Part shown: one piece after another, positions 47,627 through 61,868 of the stretch
Position numbering within the stretch: position 1 is the first letter of the stretch
How the letters are laid out: each line of letters begins with the position of its first letter
NCBI RefSeq assembly: GCF_001619985.1
Contig: NW_017264201.1
Location: forward strand, 186,001-250,000
DNA: 64,000 bases
Direction: 5' to 3'
Source of the DNA: Xylona heveae TC161
Lineage: Eukaryota; Ascomycota; Xylonomycetes; Xylonales; Xylonaceae
Translations under genes and position numbers: made by a program
The notes under the pieces: model-generated
Seen by the model: the letters and a program-made list of their open reading frames with translations, nothing else
Told to the model about the DNA's origin: nothing
Database searches by the model: none

Positions 47627-50175
47627 ATGTCTTTGAATCAGGCATCTGAAAATTCGCTCTTGGTAGAGCCAAGTGCGCAGGTCCCGGCTGATGGGACGGG
47701 TATGTACTATGCTACATTTACATACTCAAAAGGATGAGACTGACCGATAAACAGGCGTAATCCAGCTTGACCCGTGGCTGTCGCCTTTCAAGGATGCATT
47801 ACGTCACAGGTTCAGTCGTGCCCAGGATTGGATCAAACAAATCAACGATACCGAAGGTGGTCTTGAGAAGTTTAGCAGGGTTCGTTGTTGCACCATAGTC
47901 CCCCGTGAGGGCGACTGCATTAATTGCTGACAATACGTCTGTTCAGGGTTATGAACACTTCGGTTTCAACGTCAAGGATAATGGAGACATTGTTTACCGC
48001 GAGTGGGCTCCGAATGCCGTGCAGGCCAATCTGATTGGCGACTTTAGTACGTCAATTGTGATTGTTGACTTCAAGATGGCACTGCTAATAGAATCAATTC
48101 GTAGATGGCTGGGACCGCAATGCAACACCATTGACAAAGAATGATTTCGGCGTTTGGGAATTGACTTTGCCTGCAAAGAATGGTCAGCCCGCTATCCCCC
48201 ACAACTCGAAGCTAAAGGTACGATTTTTAGTCTCATTACGAATGTATTTTCCTCCCCTTTTGCAAGACGCCAATTGACTGAGGAGCGTGTTCCGCACAGA
48301 TTTCAATGGTCATTCCTTCAGGAGAGCGAATTGAGAGAATTCCAGTGTGGATCACCCGTGTCACCCAAGATCTTTCAGTCTCGCCCGTCTACGACGCAGT
48401 CTTCTGGAACCCGCCCAAGTCCGAACGATATGTATTCAAACACCCGAGACCCCCGAAGCCCGCGAGCGCTCGTATTTACGAAGCTCATGTCGGAATCTCT
48501 TCGCCTGAGCCAAAGGTGGCTACATACAAGGAGTTTACCAGAGATGTGCTTCCTCGAATTCGCAGCTTGGGCTACAATGTGATCCAGCTCATGGCGATCA
48601 TGGAGCATGCATACTACGCTAGTTTTGGCTACCAGATCAACAGTTTCTTTGCGGCCAGCAGCCGCTACGGAACTCCTGATGATCTCAAAGAGCTCATCGA
48701 CACTGCCCACGGCATGGGCATAACCGTACTGCTTGATGTGGTACACAGCCATGCCTCCAAGAATACACTGGATGGTCTGAACATGTTTGATGGATCAGAC
48801 CACCTCTACTTCCACGAAGGCGCCAAGGGTCGCCATGAGCTGTGGGACAGTCGTCTCTTCAACTATGGACACCACGAAGTTTTGCGTTTTCTGTTGAGCA
48901 ACCTTCGATTCTGGATGGAGGAATACCAGTTTGATGGCTTCAGATTCGATGGTGTGACGAGCATGCTCTATACTCATCACGGCATTGGAACGTAAGTATT
49001 CCTGGCTCTCATCTAGCGTTCTTTCCCACTAATGAGACTTTTTTTGTTTTCAGCGGCTTTTCTGGCGGATATCACGAATACTTTGGCTCGAGCGTGGACG
49101 AAGACGGAGTGGTGTATCTTATGCTGGCCAACGAGATGCTCCACGACCTCTATCCTGACTGCATCACGATTGCAGAAGATGTCTCTGGCATGCCAGCTCT
49201 TTGTGTCAAGCTTTCCCTCGGCGGCATTGGCTTTGACTACCGTCTGGCCATGGCCATTCCTGACTTGTACATCAAATGGCTCAAGGAGAAGGAAGATGAA
49301 GAGTGGGACATGGGGGCGCTCTGCTTCACCCTCACCAATCGGCGACACGGCGAAAAGACTATTGCCTATGCCGAAAGTCACGATCAAGCGTACGTACATA
49401 TTTGAAATATCTGGATGTTATACGGTTTTGGACTGACTCGAGATGCAGCCTTGTTGGTGACAAGACCTTGCTCATGTGGCTCTGCGATAAGGAGATGTAC
49501 ACTCACATGTCCATTCTTACAGAATTCACCTCTGTGATAGAGAGAGGTATGGCTCTGCACAAGATGATCCGCCTAATCACACATGGACTCGGCGGAGAAG
49601 GCTATCTTAACTTTGAGGGCAATGAATTTGGCCATCCCGAATGGCTGGATTTCCCGCGTGAGGGCAACAACAATAGCTTCTGGTACGCACGCCGCCAGTT
49701 CAACTTGACGGATGATCACCTCCTCCGGTACAAATTCCTCAACGACTTTGACGGAAAGATGCAATGGACCGAAGAAAAGTACGGATGGCTTCACTCGCCC
49801 CAGGCGTATATTAGCTTGAAGCACGAGGGAGACAAGGTCATTGTGTTTGAGCGTGCCGGTCTCTTGTGGATTTTCAACTTCCATCCGTCCCAGAGCTTCG
49901 CCGATTACCGTGTTGGCGTCGAAACGGCTGGCACGTACAAAATTGTAATCAATTCGGACAGTCCTGCATTTGGTGGTCTCAATCGTATCGACGAGAGCAC
50001 TAGATACTTTACAACGCCATTTGAATGGAATGGACGAAAGAATCATACCCATGTGTATATTCCGACGAGAACCGCCATTGTAAGTGCATCCTCCAACAAT
50101 GCCCTTCATAACATTTTGGGAACTCCATTGTCTGACAATCTATGATTTCTATAGGTTCTTGCACTGGAAGAGTAA
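47627..50175 (+). CDS. GLC3: 1,4-alpha-glucan (glycogen) branching enzyme
   Basis: Eight exons: 47627..47699, 47755..47879, 47947..48046, 48105..48217, 48300..48991, 49054..49389, 49449..50079 and 50155..50175; 696 aa, normal for eukaryotic branching enzymes. A carbohydrate-binding module (CBM48) is read at about 65-150 ([24 protein letters not shown] split in two exons, then [10 protein letters not shown]). The GH13 catalytic barrel has [40 protein letters not shown] (catalytic Asp), [10 protein letters not shown] (catalytic Glu) and AESHDQA. The enzyme cuts alpha-1,4 glucan chains and rejoins them by alpha-1,6 bonds in the cytosol during glycogen synthesis. The last exon encodes only VLALEE and the stop. 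The gene runs in the same direction as atp2, with a 490-bp gap. Confidence 0.97.
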
Positions 50176-50666
50176 CGTGATGTAAACTGTACTTATTAGA
50201 AGGAAGCTGGGAAATTTAGCCCAATTCGCTTGCATGATTGGCCCCATACACATTATACCTCAGATGTAGCCTGCGCACTGTATAACGATGATTTGAACTT
50301 TTGATATCGCTTTATTGAAATATGAGAAATATCTAGCTAGGAATAAGAATTGTATGATTGTGAGAACAGGGTCAATTGAGCATCTTTGGCCTGTCTGCGA
50401 ATAAATGCCTCGTCCTGGAAAGCAGGACCAAGGGCAGCTCAACGATTTTGATATCCGAGTTGCTTACATAAGCTCACCCGGCAAATGGCAGGCGGTAATT
50501 CCAGAGCTCCCCTTAGTGTGCCAAGGCCGCCACCGACCAACCACAGGCCGAGTTCCCTTTTGCTCCCGAAGTCGAGAGAACCTCATCTCCTCTTCAACCG
50601 GATCACCATCTCTATCCTCATCTCCCTCTCCACTCCCGTCATCATCGCTCTTTGACATCCGTCATC
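50176..50666. promoter_or_regulatory. intergenic; ATP synthase beta promoter
   Basis: A short region holding the branching-enzyme 3' end and the atp2 promoter. The 80 bases before the atp2 start are pyrimidine-rich (TCTCCTCTTC-like), typical of highly expressed fungal genes. Confidence 0.5.
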
Positions 50667-52863
<2,197 letters not shown>

Positions 52864-53558
52864 GTGGTTGGTAGTTGATGATCCCATCACGTGTTTTATT
52901 CTCCTTGGGATGAGACCCCATGTCATCTAAACAAAGATGCCGGATCTGCCTCGAGGAGTTGATGGGGGATGGGACCAAAAACTGCTTCTTTTCTTGTGTG
53001 TTTATAATGTGTAAAGAATTATCAAAGTCTTTTCTACTCAGAACCACTGGAACATCTAAGTCTAGCAGTGTATAATACGATGTGTTGTATGTGTTGTATC
53101 TTCGTATGTAATTGTACGTGAATGAACTCTCATTGTGATTCGGTTTCATGTGACCTAATACCTATCTAACAATCTCGTTGTCACTGTACTGAAGTAGTAC
53201 ACTGCCGTGTCTACTGTCTACTGTCTACATTCCCAGAAACGTCTGGCGTGTGGCACTGATTACTCTTCAGACTCATTGTAAAGATGTGGCACAGATTAAA
53301 TATATATCACTATTAGTTTAATCGTCAGTGTTTATGCTTGTTTGTGTTGATGCTAATGTTTATGTACATGTTTATGTTGATGTTGATGTACATGGTCATG
53401 TTTATGGTATATGTTTATATTCGATGTGTAAGGTATGTACATGTTGGTTTTTACATAGGTGCCGGTGCCGTTCCCGCTCGTCCTGCTGTGCTGCTGTGCT
53501 GCTGATGTTGATGTCGATGTCGATGTCGATGTATGATAAAACATATCAACAGTGCTTA

Positions 53559-53615
53559 TGACATGATATGACATGATATGACATGACATGATATGATATG
53601 ATGGATATGATATGA
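53559..53615. repeat. TGACATGATA-type tandem repeat
   Basis: Five to six imperfect 5-10 bp units (GACAT, GATAT) follow directly on one another. Confidence 0.8.
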
Positions 53616-53646
53616 TACGGTATAGATGTGTCGGGCATGTTCTGGA

Positions 53647-53700
53647 CCTCCTCCTCCTCCTCCTCCTCCTCCTCCTCCTCCTGCTGCTACTGCTGCTGCT
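53647..53700. repeat. (CCT)12 followed by GCT triplets
   Basis: Twelve CCT triplets (53647-53682), then five to six GCT/ACT triplets. Triplet-repeat DNA of this kind is prone to slippage. Confidence 0.9.
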
Positions 53701-54291
53701 GGCTGGAGGTGGTGCTGGTGTTGGTGACATACGAGGGGTGATAGACGACTGGTAGTAGACGACTGACGACAGATGATAGGTGCTATATAAGAGGTGATAG
53801 ACAACTAATGTTGATCGTGACGAGAATGAAAAGAAGACGAGGATGATGACGGCTGTGGAAGTGGCGGTGGTGATGAGTGGTGATGAGTAGTGTAGATGAC
53901 GAAGACAAATAATGACAACGGTCATGGTAATGATAATGTTAATGATAAAGAAGATGATCAAGATGACGATCAAGGTGGTGTACAATAGAATAGAAGCAGC
54001 GGTAGTAGCGGTAGTAGCGGTAGTAGATGTAGTAGTTGTAACAACAATGGGGTAATGATAATATGATGGTAAACAACGGATTGACGATAGTAGTAAGATG
54101 GTAAGATGATAAGATGGTATGGTGATTGGTGATATGATGGTACGGCGATATGCTAGTCTGTTGGTATGGTAAATGGTGATAGTGATATGTGATGAGAAGA
54201 ATAAGTGTGACAATGTAATGGTGTAATGGAGATAAGATGACATAGTGACAATGGACAATGGACAGAGGATAGAGGATAAAGAACCAGGATA

Positions 54292-54420
54292 GAGAATGAG
54301 GTAGAGAATAAGGATAGGTTAAAGGATAGGATAGAGGATAAGAGTAGAGAATAAGGATAGGATAAAGGATAGGATGGAGGATAAGAGTAGAGAATAAGGA
54401 TAGGATAAAGGATAGGATGG
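54292..54420. repeat. 43-bp minisatellite, three units
   Basis: Units at 54292-54334, 54335-54377 and 54378-54420 align over their whole length (core AGAATAAGGATAGG, AAAGGATAGGAT). The last two differ at very few positions, the first at several more. A partial copy follows. Confidence 0.85.
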
Positions 54421-54617
54421 AGGATAAAGTAGACAAAGTGGTAGGATGAAGGATAAAGGGTAAAAAGATACAGGCTGGACGGTCAATGCCAAAGGACAGA
54501 GATATTGTGAAGGTGAAAGTGGTACAGTGATACAGTGATAGGATAAAAAAAAAAGAGTAAAGGATAAAAGATAAAGGACATGGATGAAGAGTAAGGATAA
54601 TGTGAAAAAGGGTAAAA

Positions 54618-56351
54618 TCAACTTAAATCCATATCATTACCATTACTATTACCATTACCATTACCACTACCGTTACCGTCTGTTGCATGCTGACCGACCT
54701 GACCGTTGACTGCACCACCGCCATCATCTATAGGAGCACCGCTCTGGCAGCCCGGACAATTATGCACGACTTCATGCGCAAACAAGTCGCACTCGATGCA
54801 GAAGTGATGCTTGCATACCTCGCACTCGTAGCGGGACGTGAGGCCCGCTGTAGCGCCGCCCGTGGCGGGAGCGGCGAGAGAAATGGGGGGTGCTGATCCT
54901 GAGCCTGCGCCTGGTTTTGATTTTATGTTTGAAGATACACCCTCGCCGGAAGAAACACCGTCTACACCCTTCCCACCCCCACCACCGTCTGGTATAGGCG
55001 GAAAAGGGACCTGACATGCAAAACAATGGGTAGATTTACTTTTCCGCGCGTCTTCCCAACTGACATCATGCCAATTACGCAAGGGAAACAGATGATGATA
55101 TGACCGTGCCAGATGCGTAGACAGAATCAGGGTAAGTCCACACGCCGGACATTCGGTCGGTAGAGAACACACTTTGCTCTGACACCGCGAGCAGAGGTAT
55201 CCGCCGCGGGTAAGCTGGGAATGACACGCGCACAGCGAGGGCGATTGCTCGACGATGCGCGAGGGAAAGCCCATTTGCAGTAGTGAAGAAGCGGCTTGTT
55301 TGGCGGACCGCGTGACGGGCGGAGTGGTGCTCTCGAAGAAGAGTTCGCGGAAATGCTGCTCGTTGAGAGCAACGCCGTACACGGTGTCGTCGCCCCCGTT
55401 GGTCTTGGAGCATATCTCCTGACATATAGCCACCTGGGCGGCCAGACCCACGATGCTGACCCGAATCTTGTCGGCGATGATGCTCTTGATTGTGTCCCGG
55501 ATATCCCCTGGGTCGGACGAATACAGTGCGCCGAAGATGATGAGCACTTCGCGCGTGCCGTGGCTCGGGGCGTGGCTGTTCAGACTCTGGTTAGTTGATG
55601 GGCGTCAATAGCCGAGGTTTGGGGTTTATATGTGAGGGCATTGCATACAATAAAGCAGCTCGGGCCATATCCAGCGCGTTTTGTAGACTCGGGTCCCCCT
55701 TTGGATCTTGCGGCCGTAATCCCTCAATGGCGCTGATATGGTCGCTGGGATTCCCGCTCATATCACTGATTCTGACTGCCAGTCCGTCCTTCATGCCAAT
55801 GACACCCAGCTGGCTGATGGGATTCTGCTCAAAAAATTCAGTCACAAACTCGTGCGCGTAACGCAGTGTGAGGAGGTATCGCGTTGGCCGGAGATCTTTT
55901 TCTGCCATGGACTCGCTCAGGTCGAGTACAAGAATCATATGTCGGATGATGCCTCGTTGAAGTGGTGTAGTATCGCGAAGTAATCTATACCGATATTAGC
56001 ATTGAGAGCTTGAGGTCTTGAGATTTTGAAACATGTCCTATGGGACCAAATTCCCAATAACTCATGGGGGCCGCACCTCTTTCGCTTTCCTGCCTCCAAT
56101 AAGCCCTCAACTGTACTGCTTATACTGCCGTCTGCGCCCTCTACAACGTGCTCCCAACTTCGATGTATGTCCTCCCACCGCGCCTTGGGTTGCGTCTGTG
56201 TGCCTCCGCCCCGTCCGTCTGTTCTGCGACGCTTAATTGCGCGATTCGAAGCTGATCGTGTGCCATAGTCGCCGCCGCGAGTGCCCTGCTGCGCAGTGGT
56301 GTCGTCGTCGGACAGCGCCTCGTCAATGTATTCTCCGTCAGAGTCCGCCAT
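54618..56351 (-). CDS. SSL1: TFIIH core subunit Ssl1/p44
   Basis: Three exons: 56351..56077, 55984..55649 and 55575..54618; about 522 aa. After an acidic N-terminus comes GIIRHMILVLDLSESMAEKD, the start of a von Willebrand A domain with its DxSxS metal site. THE family motif HGTREVLIIFGAL is restored by splicing exon 2 to exon 3 (donor GTATGC, acceptor AACAG). The C-terminal half holds Cys-rich zinc modules (CACHSQLTRGGYLCSRCQSKVCSLPTECPACGL split in text; then CFACQ ... YECEVCKHHFCIECD ... CPGCQ). A Gly/Ser-rich insert of about 60 residues separates CFACQ from YECEVC. The tail has Gly-Asn repeats. Ssl1 supports the XPD/Rad3 helicase in transcription initiation and nucleotide-excision repair in the nucleus. 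Confidence 0.95.
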
Positions 56352-57908
56352 TGTGGAGGCGTTATTGAAAGGTGCTTTGGAATTGGATGCCGACTCTTTC
56401 GTGGTAGGTCTAGGTTATGAGTTGTCGGAAGCTCAAAGCTCTGCGAATATGCTGTATTGTTCAATGTCAAGCTCCAGGCTGAAGAAGTGGAAATAGTCCA
56501 GCTTAGATACCCCAAAAAAAAGAGAGGATATTGAGCTAGACTGAACAGTGATTTCTCTCAAAATTCACCAAAAAGACAGACTCTTATCTGTTCGAGCTTT
56601 CCAATGGGTAGGTTGAGATGCTCGACGGGATATCCTGTCAAGCTCCAAAAGTTGAAGGCTACCATAGTAGATTGTAACGAATCCCCGAAGATCATAAAGA
56701 TCGACAGTCTCGCCCAAAACATAACCGAAGCTACAATTAAGTTTCCACTAAACTTGCCCAGGAATTAGGCCGACTTAGGTCATCGAACCACGACGTTGAC
56801 AAACTATTCTCTTTCTACTCCAGTTTAATTTAACTTTTTGTTTATATACGAAGAGCGGTCATATTCATTGCAGTAACTGATAGTATTTACCAAATAAATC
56901 TCAGGATATCATTCACACGTGATGGCTGTCATTTTTCTATTGCGTCTCTGGTCATCCAATGAGGGTCTTTGCAAAGGTCAGAATTGTTGAAACAAGTCCG
57001 AGACTTAGCTATGTGGCAATGGGGATTGAAGCGACACGAAATACCGTGTCCGTTAATAGATGGCTCACTAGGGATTCTGCTATGCTTTATGGGACTAGAA
57101 TCTCTCCCAAATTACTAAGAAAAGGGTGTAGCTAATTATTTGGTTGTGGCATTGGTAGGTTCAAATCTCGAACGCTCAAAGCCTAGAGCAGATTCAAAAC
57201 GCTTAGTGACTCAAGCATATCAGAAAGAAGACAAAAATATTCTGAACATGGCTTATCGTAACCATCAATAGACTGTTAACTTTCAGTGGTGGAATTGGTA
57301 TCTAAGTAGCTAGCTAAAATAAGGTCGGAGGGTTATGATAACATTACAGTATTAATCATCCAGATTGTGCTTTTTCCGTCTAGAGAGCAGGAGTAAGAGG
57401 TCTAGCTGGATTTGTATGTCAAAAGGTGTGAGTGTATGCGGAAAAGTAATGAGAGATAGACGGTTAATGTTCGAGAGTAATGAGTGGTAGGGACTGATGA
57501 TTATGAAGAGGCGTATTAAAAGTATCAGAGATGAAGGTATGTGCCATGGGGACAAGCAGCTCAAAGTGAAATTGGAACAAGGTGCGGCGAAAAGCTTTCG
57601 TTGTCGTAAAAGAGCTCACTCGACGGTCGACGCAGGTAGGTCATGCACCGCCGCTCAATGGCTCTCATGTCGTTGCAAACGTGAGAAATGGGGCTTCAGG
57701 TCGTCATTTCGTACGTCCACGTATAATGTACCGAAAGGTGCCGTAGAGAAGAGAAAAAAGCATAGGAAGGTGAACAGTTGCGAAGATGAATGTCGATCGG
57801 GAAGAAATGCAAAATAATCAAGTTGGATATACGCAAGAAACTGCGTCGGCGTCTAAAGTCGTCAAGAACATGATTGCCTCCGGCCCTCCATCGTGGGACT
57901 GTGTCGCG
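56352..57908. other. intergenic; SSL1 promoter and Chs7 3' side
   Basis: No gene is recognised in about 1.5 kb. A segment near 57145-57175 has a GGTTCAAATCTCG run that resembles a tRNA B box, but no cloverleaf can be drawn around it. A+T-rich sequence dominates. Confidence 0.5.
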
Positions 57909-59225
57909 TTATGTGTATGGCGCTTCGGCAGCGGGCATGGGCCAGTCGTCTTCGGTGATGCTTGACCAGAACACCCAAAGCATGACGACAGCACACAAGG
58001 TGAAGAAGGTTTCGAATAAGGCGCCATTGATCTTGCCATGGGTTCCTCGACAAATGTGCGTGCTGATAACATACTGGAAGATTTGGCCGACCGCGAAAAG
58101 GAGAGTAGCGGCAATCAAATAGACTGGCAGAATGTTAGTTAGACTCCCGTGAGGTAAGGAGAACAATTTCAATCTTTCAGCTGTGTCACTTACGCATCGG
58201 CTTCTTCTCTCCTAGGACCTTAATCACCAGATAGGTTTCGAGCACAAAGTAGAGGAAAAGGAAGACCAAGGGAACCAGTTGGTAGAGCGTGTATATGGCA
58301 TACGACCGGTCTGGTTTGACCAAGTCCGAGTCGAAAAACCCAGTCCAACTGAAACCCGTGTCCAGCACAATATATCCGGTTCCGATGAAGAAGGCGGCTG
58401 CTGATAGAAGGATCAATCCGATCGAGAGAGGTGTACCGTCATCGAGAAGCTGAAAGCCGACCAGCGCGTTCATCAATAATATCCAGGAATTTGCGACAAT
58501 GGCGGCGATATGAACGGCAGTAAAGCCCTAGACGACATTCTCTGGTCAGGGCGTGTGCTCCACAATTTGACCATGTCAGGTTAAACGTACAATGCGCACT
58601 TTCCGCTCCAAGGGAAAGCCTCCGACGGTGAAGATTTCACAAATCTCGATAATCAAGTAACCAATGAGGAATAATTGCATCTCCCTATATCGCTTCTGTT
58701 AGCACACAGCTGGTGTCTATTGCATTCCCAAATGGAGGCCGTACCTGCGCCCGACGGCAGCACGCTTCCTTTCCGAACGCCATAACAGCAGAAGCGTCAC
58801 CAGTATCGCAATGCCGCACAGAAGGATTGATCCTAAAGGTCTCTGTCAACATGGGCCTTCTATGGACTGTAAGGCTTGCTGAGACCAACCGAGGTTTGTC
58901 AAATGTCTTCCGCCGCTGAGCGGTATGCCTGTCAACTGACAGCTACCCCAACCAGATCCTCCATTGACGGGTGATTCGCGAAAGAGCTATCATGCAAACA
59001 GTCAGTTCTCGGCTTGCGTCGGTCACAGATGATGACGGGGCGGGAAGATGAGCGTACGTTGCAGACTGGGAGGGTCGAATCGCGGCAAAAGTCCTACAAA
59101 CAATAAAAGCACTGGTTAGCTCGGCTGCGACTGATCAGAGGGGATGACCTGATGCTGCAATAGAGGCTTCATACGTAGAAATTGCCGTACTGTGTGTGAT
59201 GCGAATGCATGTTGGCGACATCCAT
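57909..59225 (-). CDS. Chs7-family chitin synthase export chaperone (divergent)
   Basis: Seven exons: 59225..59175, 59093..59058, 58986..58890, 58832..58745, 58684..58591, 58527..58194 and 58123..57909; about 304 aa. The lumenal/N-terminal segment holds FCRDSTLPVCN, like the ICxxxxLPLC start of Chs7. Six to seven membrane helices follow (SILLCGIAILVTLLLLW, LFLIGYLIIEICEIF, FTAVHIAAIVANSWILLMN, LSIGLILLSAAAFFIGTGYI, YTLYQLVPLVFLFLYFVL, LYLIAATLLFAVGQIFQYVI). VGFQLLDDGT and STHICRGTHGKINGALFETFF match Chs7 GFQLYEDGT and STQIC...LDGLFF. In yeast Chs7 is an ER chaperone needed for export of chitin synthase Chs3. The sequence is clearly more divergent than ordinary Chs7, so this may be a paralogue with another client. 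Starts at 59225 or 59210 are both possible. Confidence 0.8.
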
Positions 59226-61868
59226 CTTCGTCGTTGTACCGGTGCTGGCGAGGAAGAAATTCGCCCGCCAACGACCCAAAAAGCAGGCCGAGGCAGCGGA
59301 ATGACGGCTTTCGTGCTCGTCACTATGAGGTTGCCCAGCGACCGGCGCGCCTTGAGAGCTGCAGTCGGCAGCTTCAGCGGTATTTCTTGAAGAATCTAGG
59401 TTGCGATGCGCTCCTTGTGATGTCTGAGCGAGCTGGGAGAGGGCTGGTAAACACGATTTGAGTTGGGTCCAGCAGTCCAAGGTATCGCGAAGAATTGGAC
59501 GACTGGCTGGATGGAGATGGATCAACGTAGCCGAAGCGACCCAAGACCAGCAGACAGCGTGCACAGGGTACCTGAGAGCTTTCCTTGACTAGACGGTGAC
59601 CAGTTTTTCAAGTTTCTCTCTGCTTTCTTTCTCTCTCTGCCTCGCTCGTCCGGGCGCAGAAGAGTAGCAGCTCGCTAGCTTCCAGGGATTGGCGTTCGCT
59701 GTGCGTGCTCGGTGGCAGCTCCTAAAGGTCGAGCGAGAGAAGACCAGGACCAGGGACGCTAAGACGTCTAGACAGCAACCAAAATCAGTTAAAGCGCAGT
59801 CAAAGAACCCTGGACACACAGTTCAGTCCAACTCTCGCAAAGACACACCACCGAAGCAGCTTGCACCTTGCACCTCGCCAAACTCCTTCAGGCGAAAGCG
59901 TCTCCTAGGGGATGCTGTCACTTCAAAGGGGGGGATCACGATCACAGGGGAAAATACGATAGGTATGAGTTGCATTTAGGATAAAGACTGACCCCTAAAC
60001 TTTAGAAAAACCAATGTCCTTGAAAACATCCAAAGTAAATGAGGTACGGAGTACATAAGGTAAGTTCGTCTAGGAATTAAGATGAAAGTGTGGTTCTGCC
60101 GCACATGCAAATCATCCGCGCCAGACTGAGACGACGGTACAGGAACGACTCTGGGTAGCGTGAACCACGTCGTATCCAATTTCCCCCCGCCTATCGTCTA
60201 CTCGTAGTATTGGCCAAGCTTAATAGTAGTATCCTATTAAGCTAACAATAGAAGTAGCTTGAACCGAGAGCAACACTCTCAAGAGCTTGAAACGAAGCAA
60301 ATCTCTTGGATGAAATCATGCCGATTTGTTCCATGTTTCTGAAGGCATATCAGCAGCACAATGAGCCGTATAGCTGACCCATTAAGGTGAGAAAAAGTGG
60401 CTATCCGCACGACATCCATGCCATTTTTCTCCTGAAAAGATACACATTGGTGTTCCATCAGTTGCACGAGTTTGATTACCCGTCTTAAGCTCGGTCGCAC
60501 AAGGTAGATGCCATGCAGCGTGCTTCACCGGTCCCTTGCACCAGCCCTCAAAGACACCGCTTTGACTGGATGGATTCAATGGCCATTTATGCAAAAGACA
60601 CCCTGTCTGGGTTCGGCTGTTCATCAGAGCGCACTCGACCCCGCACTGCGAGATTCAATATGCCCTCACCAGTTTAATTACTGTCTCTGAAATATTATCC
60701 ACGGACTTGTATCTCCGGCACGACAAGTCGTAAGCAAAGAACTAAAAGAATCGCTGACAGGACGATGAACGGCCGTTAAATTCAGCGTCGAGACTATTTG
60801 GGTCCGCGGAGATAATCTGGAGATGGCCCTTGGGAACCCACTCTTGCCTACTTTTACTGGTTGGTGGTTTCGAAGTGGGTCCCTGTTTTCTTATAATCAA
60901 GCATTTCCAGTCAAGAGGGAAATATATTCTTGCCAAGAGAACAAAAAGTGGAAGAGCTGGTTCATTTTGTCCATGTGCCTTGCTACAAGAAATACTTGCA
61001 TCAGGGAGGAATTATTTTTGAATTCAAGAGTGTCGTACATTTGGCAATTGAACAGTGCCCGTGTTCTTTAGCCGAGCGCACAGTGTGTGATGGGGAAAAT
61101 CGATAATAAATGTGGCGTTTGCTCGTTATGATGGCACAATAATTTAGGTAATCTTGGCCATCGTTGGTTATACAAGTTAACGCTACGAAACCAAGCTTTC
61201 GCTTCACGGCGCCGAGAACGCAAGGTGGGCCGGCCCAGCGACGGGAAGCAATCTGATGGCTGCCAATCGAGCACCATGTCGACTATCAGATGTAATTGAA
61301 TCTTCAGGTTTTGCCTAGTCGATGTTGACCTTTCAATACGGTATGCAAGTTCAAGATCCGCGTGGCAAAGCAACGGAAATCATAGATAAGCGTCTTTGGT
61401 CAGCCCTGTTCTCGCAGCTAGCAAAAAATTCGCAATCAAATCAACACGTGAGTCTGTGCAAACCGTGGTCAAGGTGTTCGGAGTTTCCTTTACTCAACGC
61501 TTCATAGCTGTCGATCTTTGCTTCAAATCTAGCATTCTGCTTGAAGAATTTGGCGAATCAAGTCACCATGCAGCCCGATACTACTGTTGCTTCACGGCCG
61601 AGGAAAAGGCTCAACCGACAATGTGGGTCCTAGTCGACCGCGATACCCATGTTTTCTGAACTGGTCGTGCTCTCCCCACTCCATTGAGATAGATTCCGAC
61701 CCGCGCAGGGCGCGCCGATAAGGAATTTCCCGATTTTTTCTTTGAATCACAGCGTGCGCAAGTGGGAGGACCCTTCCCCATACAAAAAGATGGACTTCCC
61801 CTCCTACGAGTGCGGCTGGTGTACAACAATTTTTAAAGTGCCTAAAGAGGACTTTTGACTGTTGCACC
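59226..61868. other. long intergenic region; divergent promoters of Chs7-like and Git1-like genes
   Basis: About 2.6 kb with only short frames, none recognised. One TACGGAGTAC copy lies at 60045. Both genes start outward from here. A decayed gene cannot be ruled out but no homology is visible. Confidence 0.45.

Larger units (their letters stand above)
52864..54617. other. intergenic desert of simple repeats between convergent genes
   Basis: The 3' ends of atp2 and ssl1 face each other across 1.75 kb. From about 53325 onward almost everything is short tandem or cryptically simple sequence: GATGTT/ATGTTT, GTCGAT, TGACATGATA, CCT, GTAGTAGCG, and a 43-bp minisatellite. No gene is recognised; the 301-codon minus-strand frame here is a by-product of this composition. 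Confidence 0.75.

Noticed and set aside
53353-54258. 301-codon minus frame rich in Ser/Thr/Ile/Tyr/His
   Set aside because: The whole frame is translated simple repeats (Arg run from CCT, Thr-Ser from GTCGAT); not a credible gene.
57120-57180. tRNA-like B box (GGTTCAAATCTCG)
   Set aside because: The A box is at the wrong distance and no acceptor, D or anticodon stem can be paired; probably chance.
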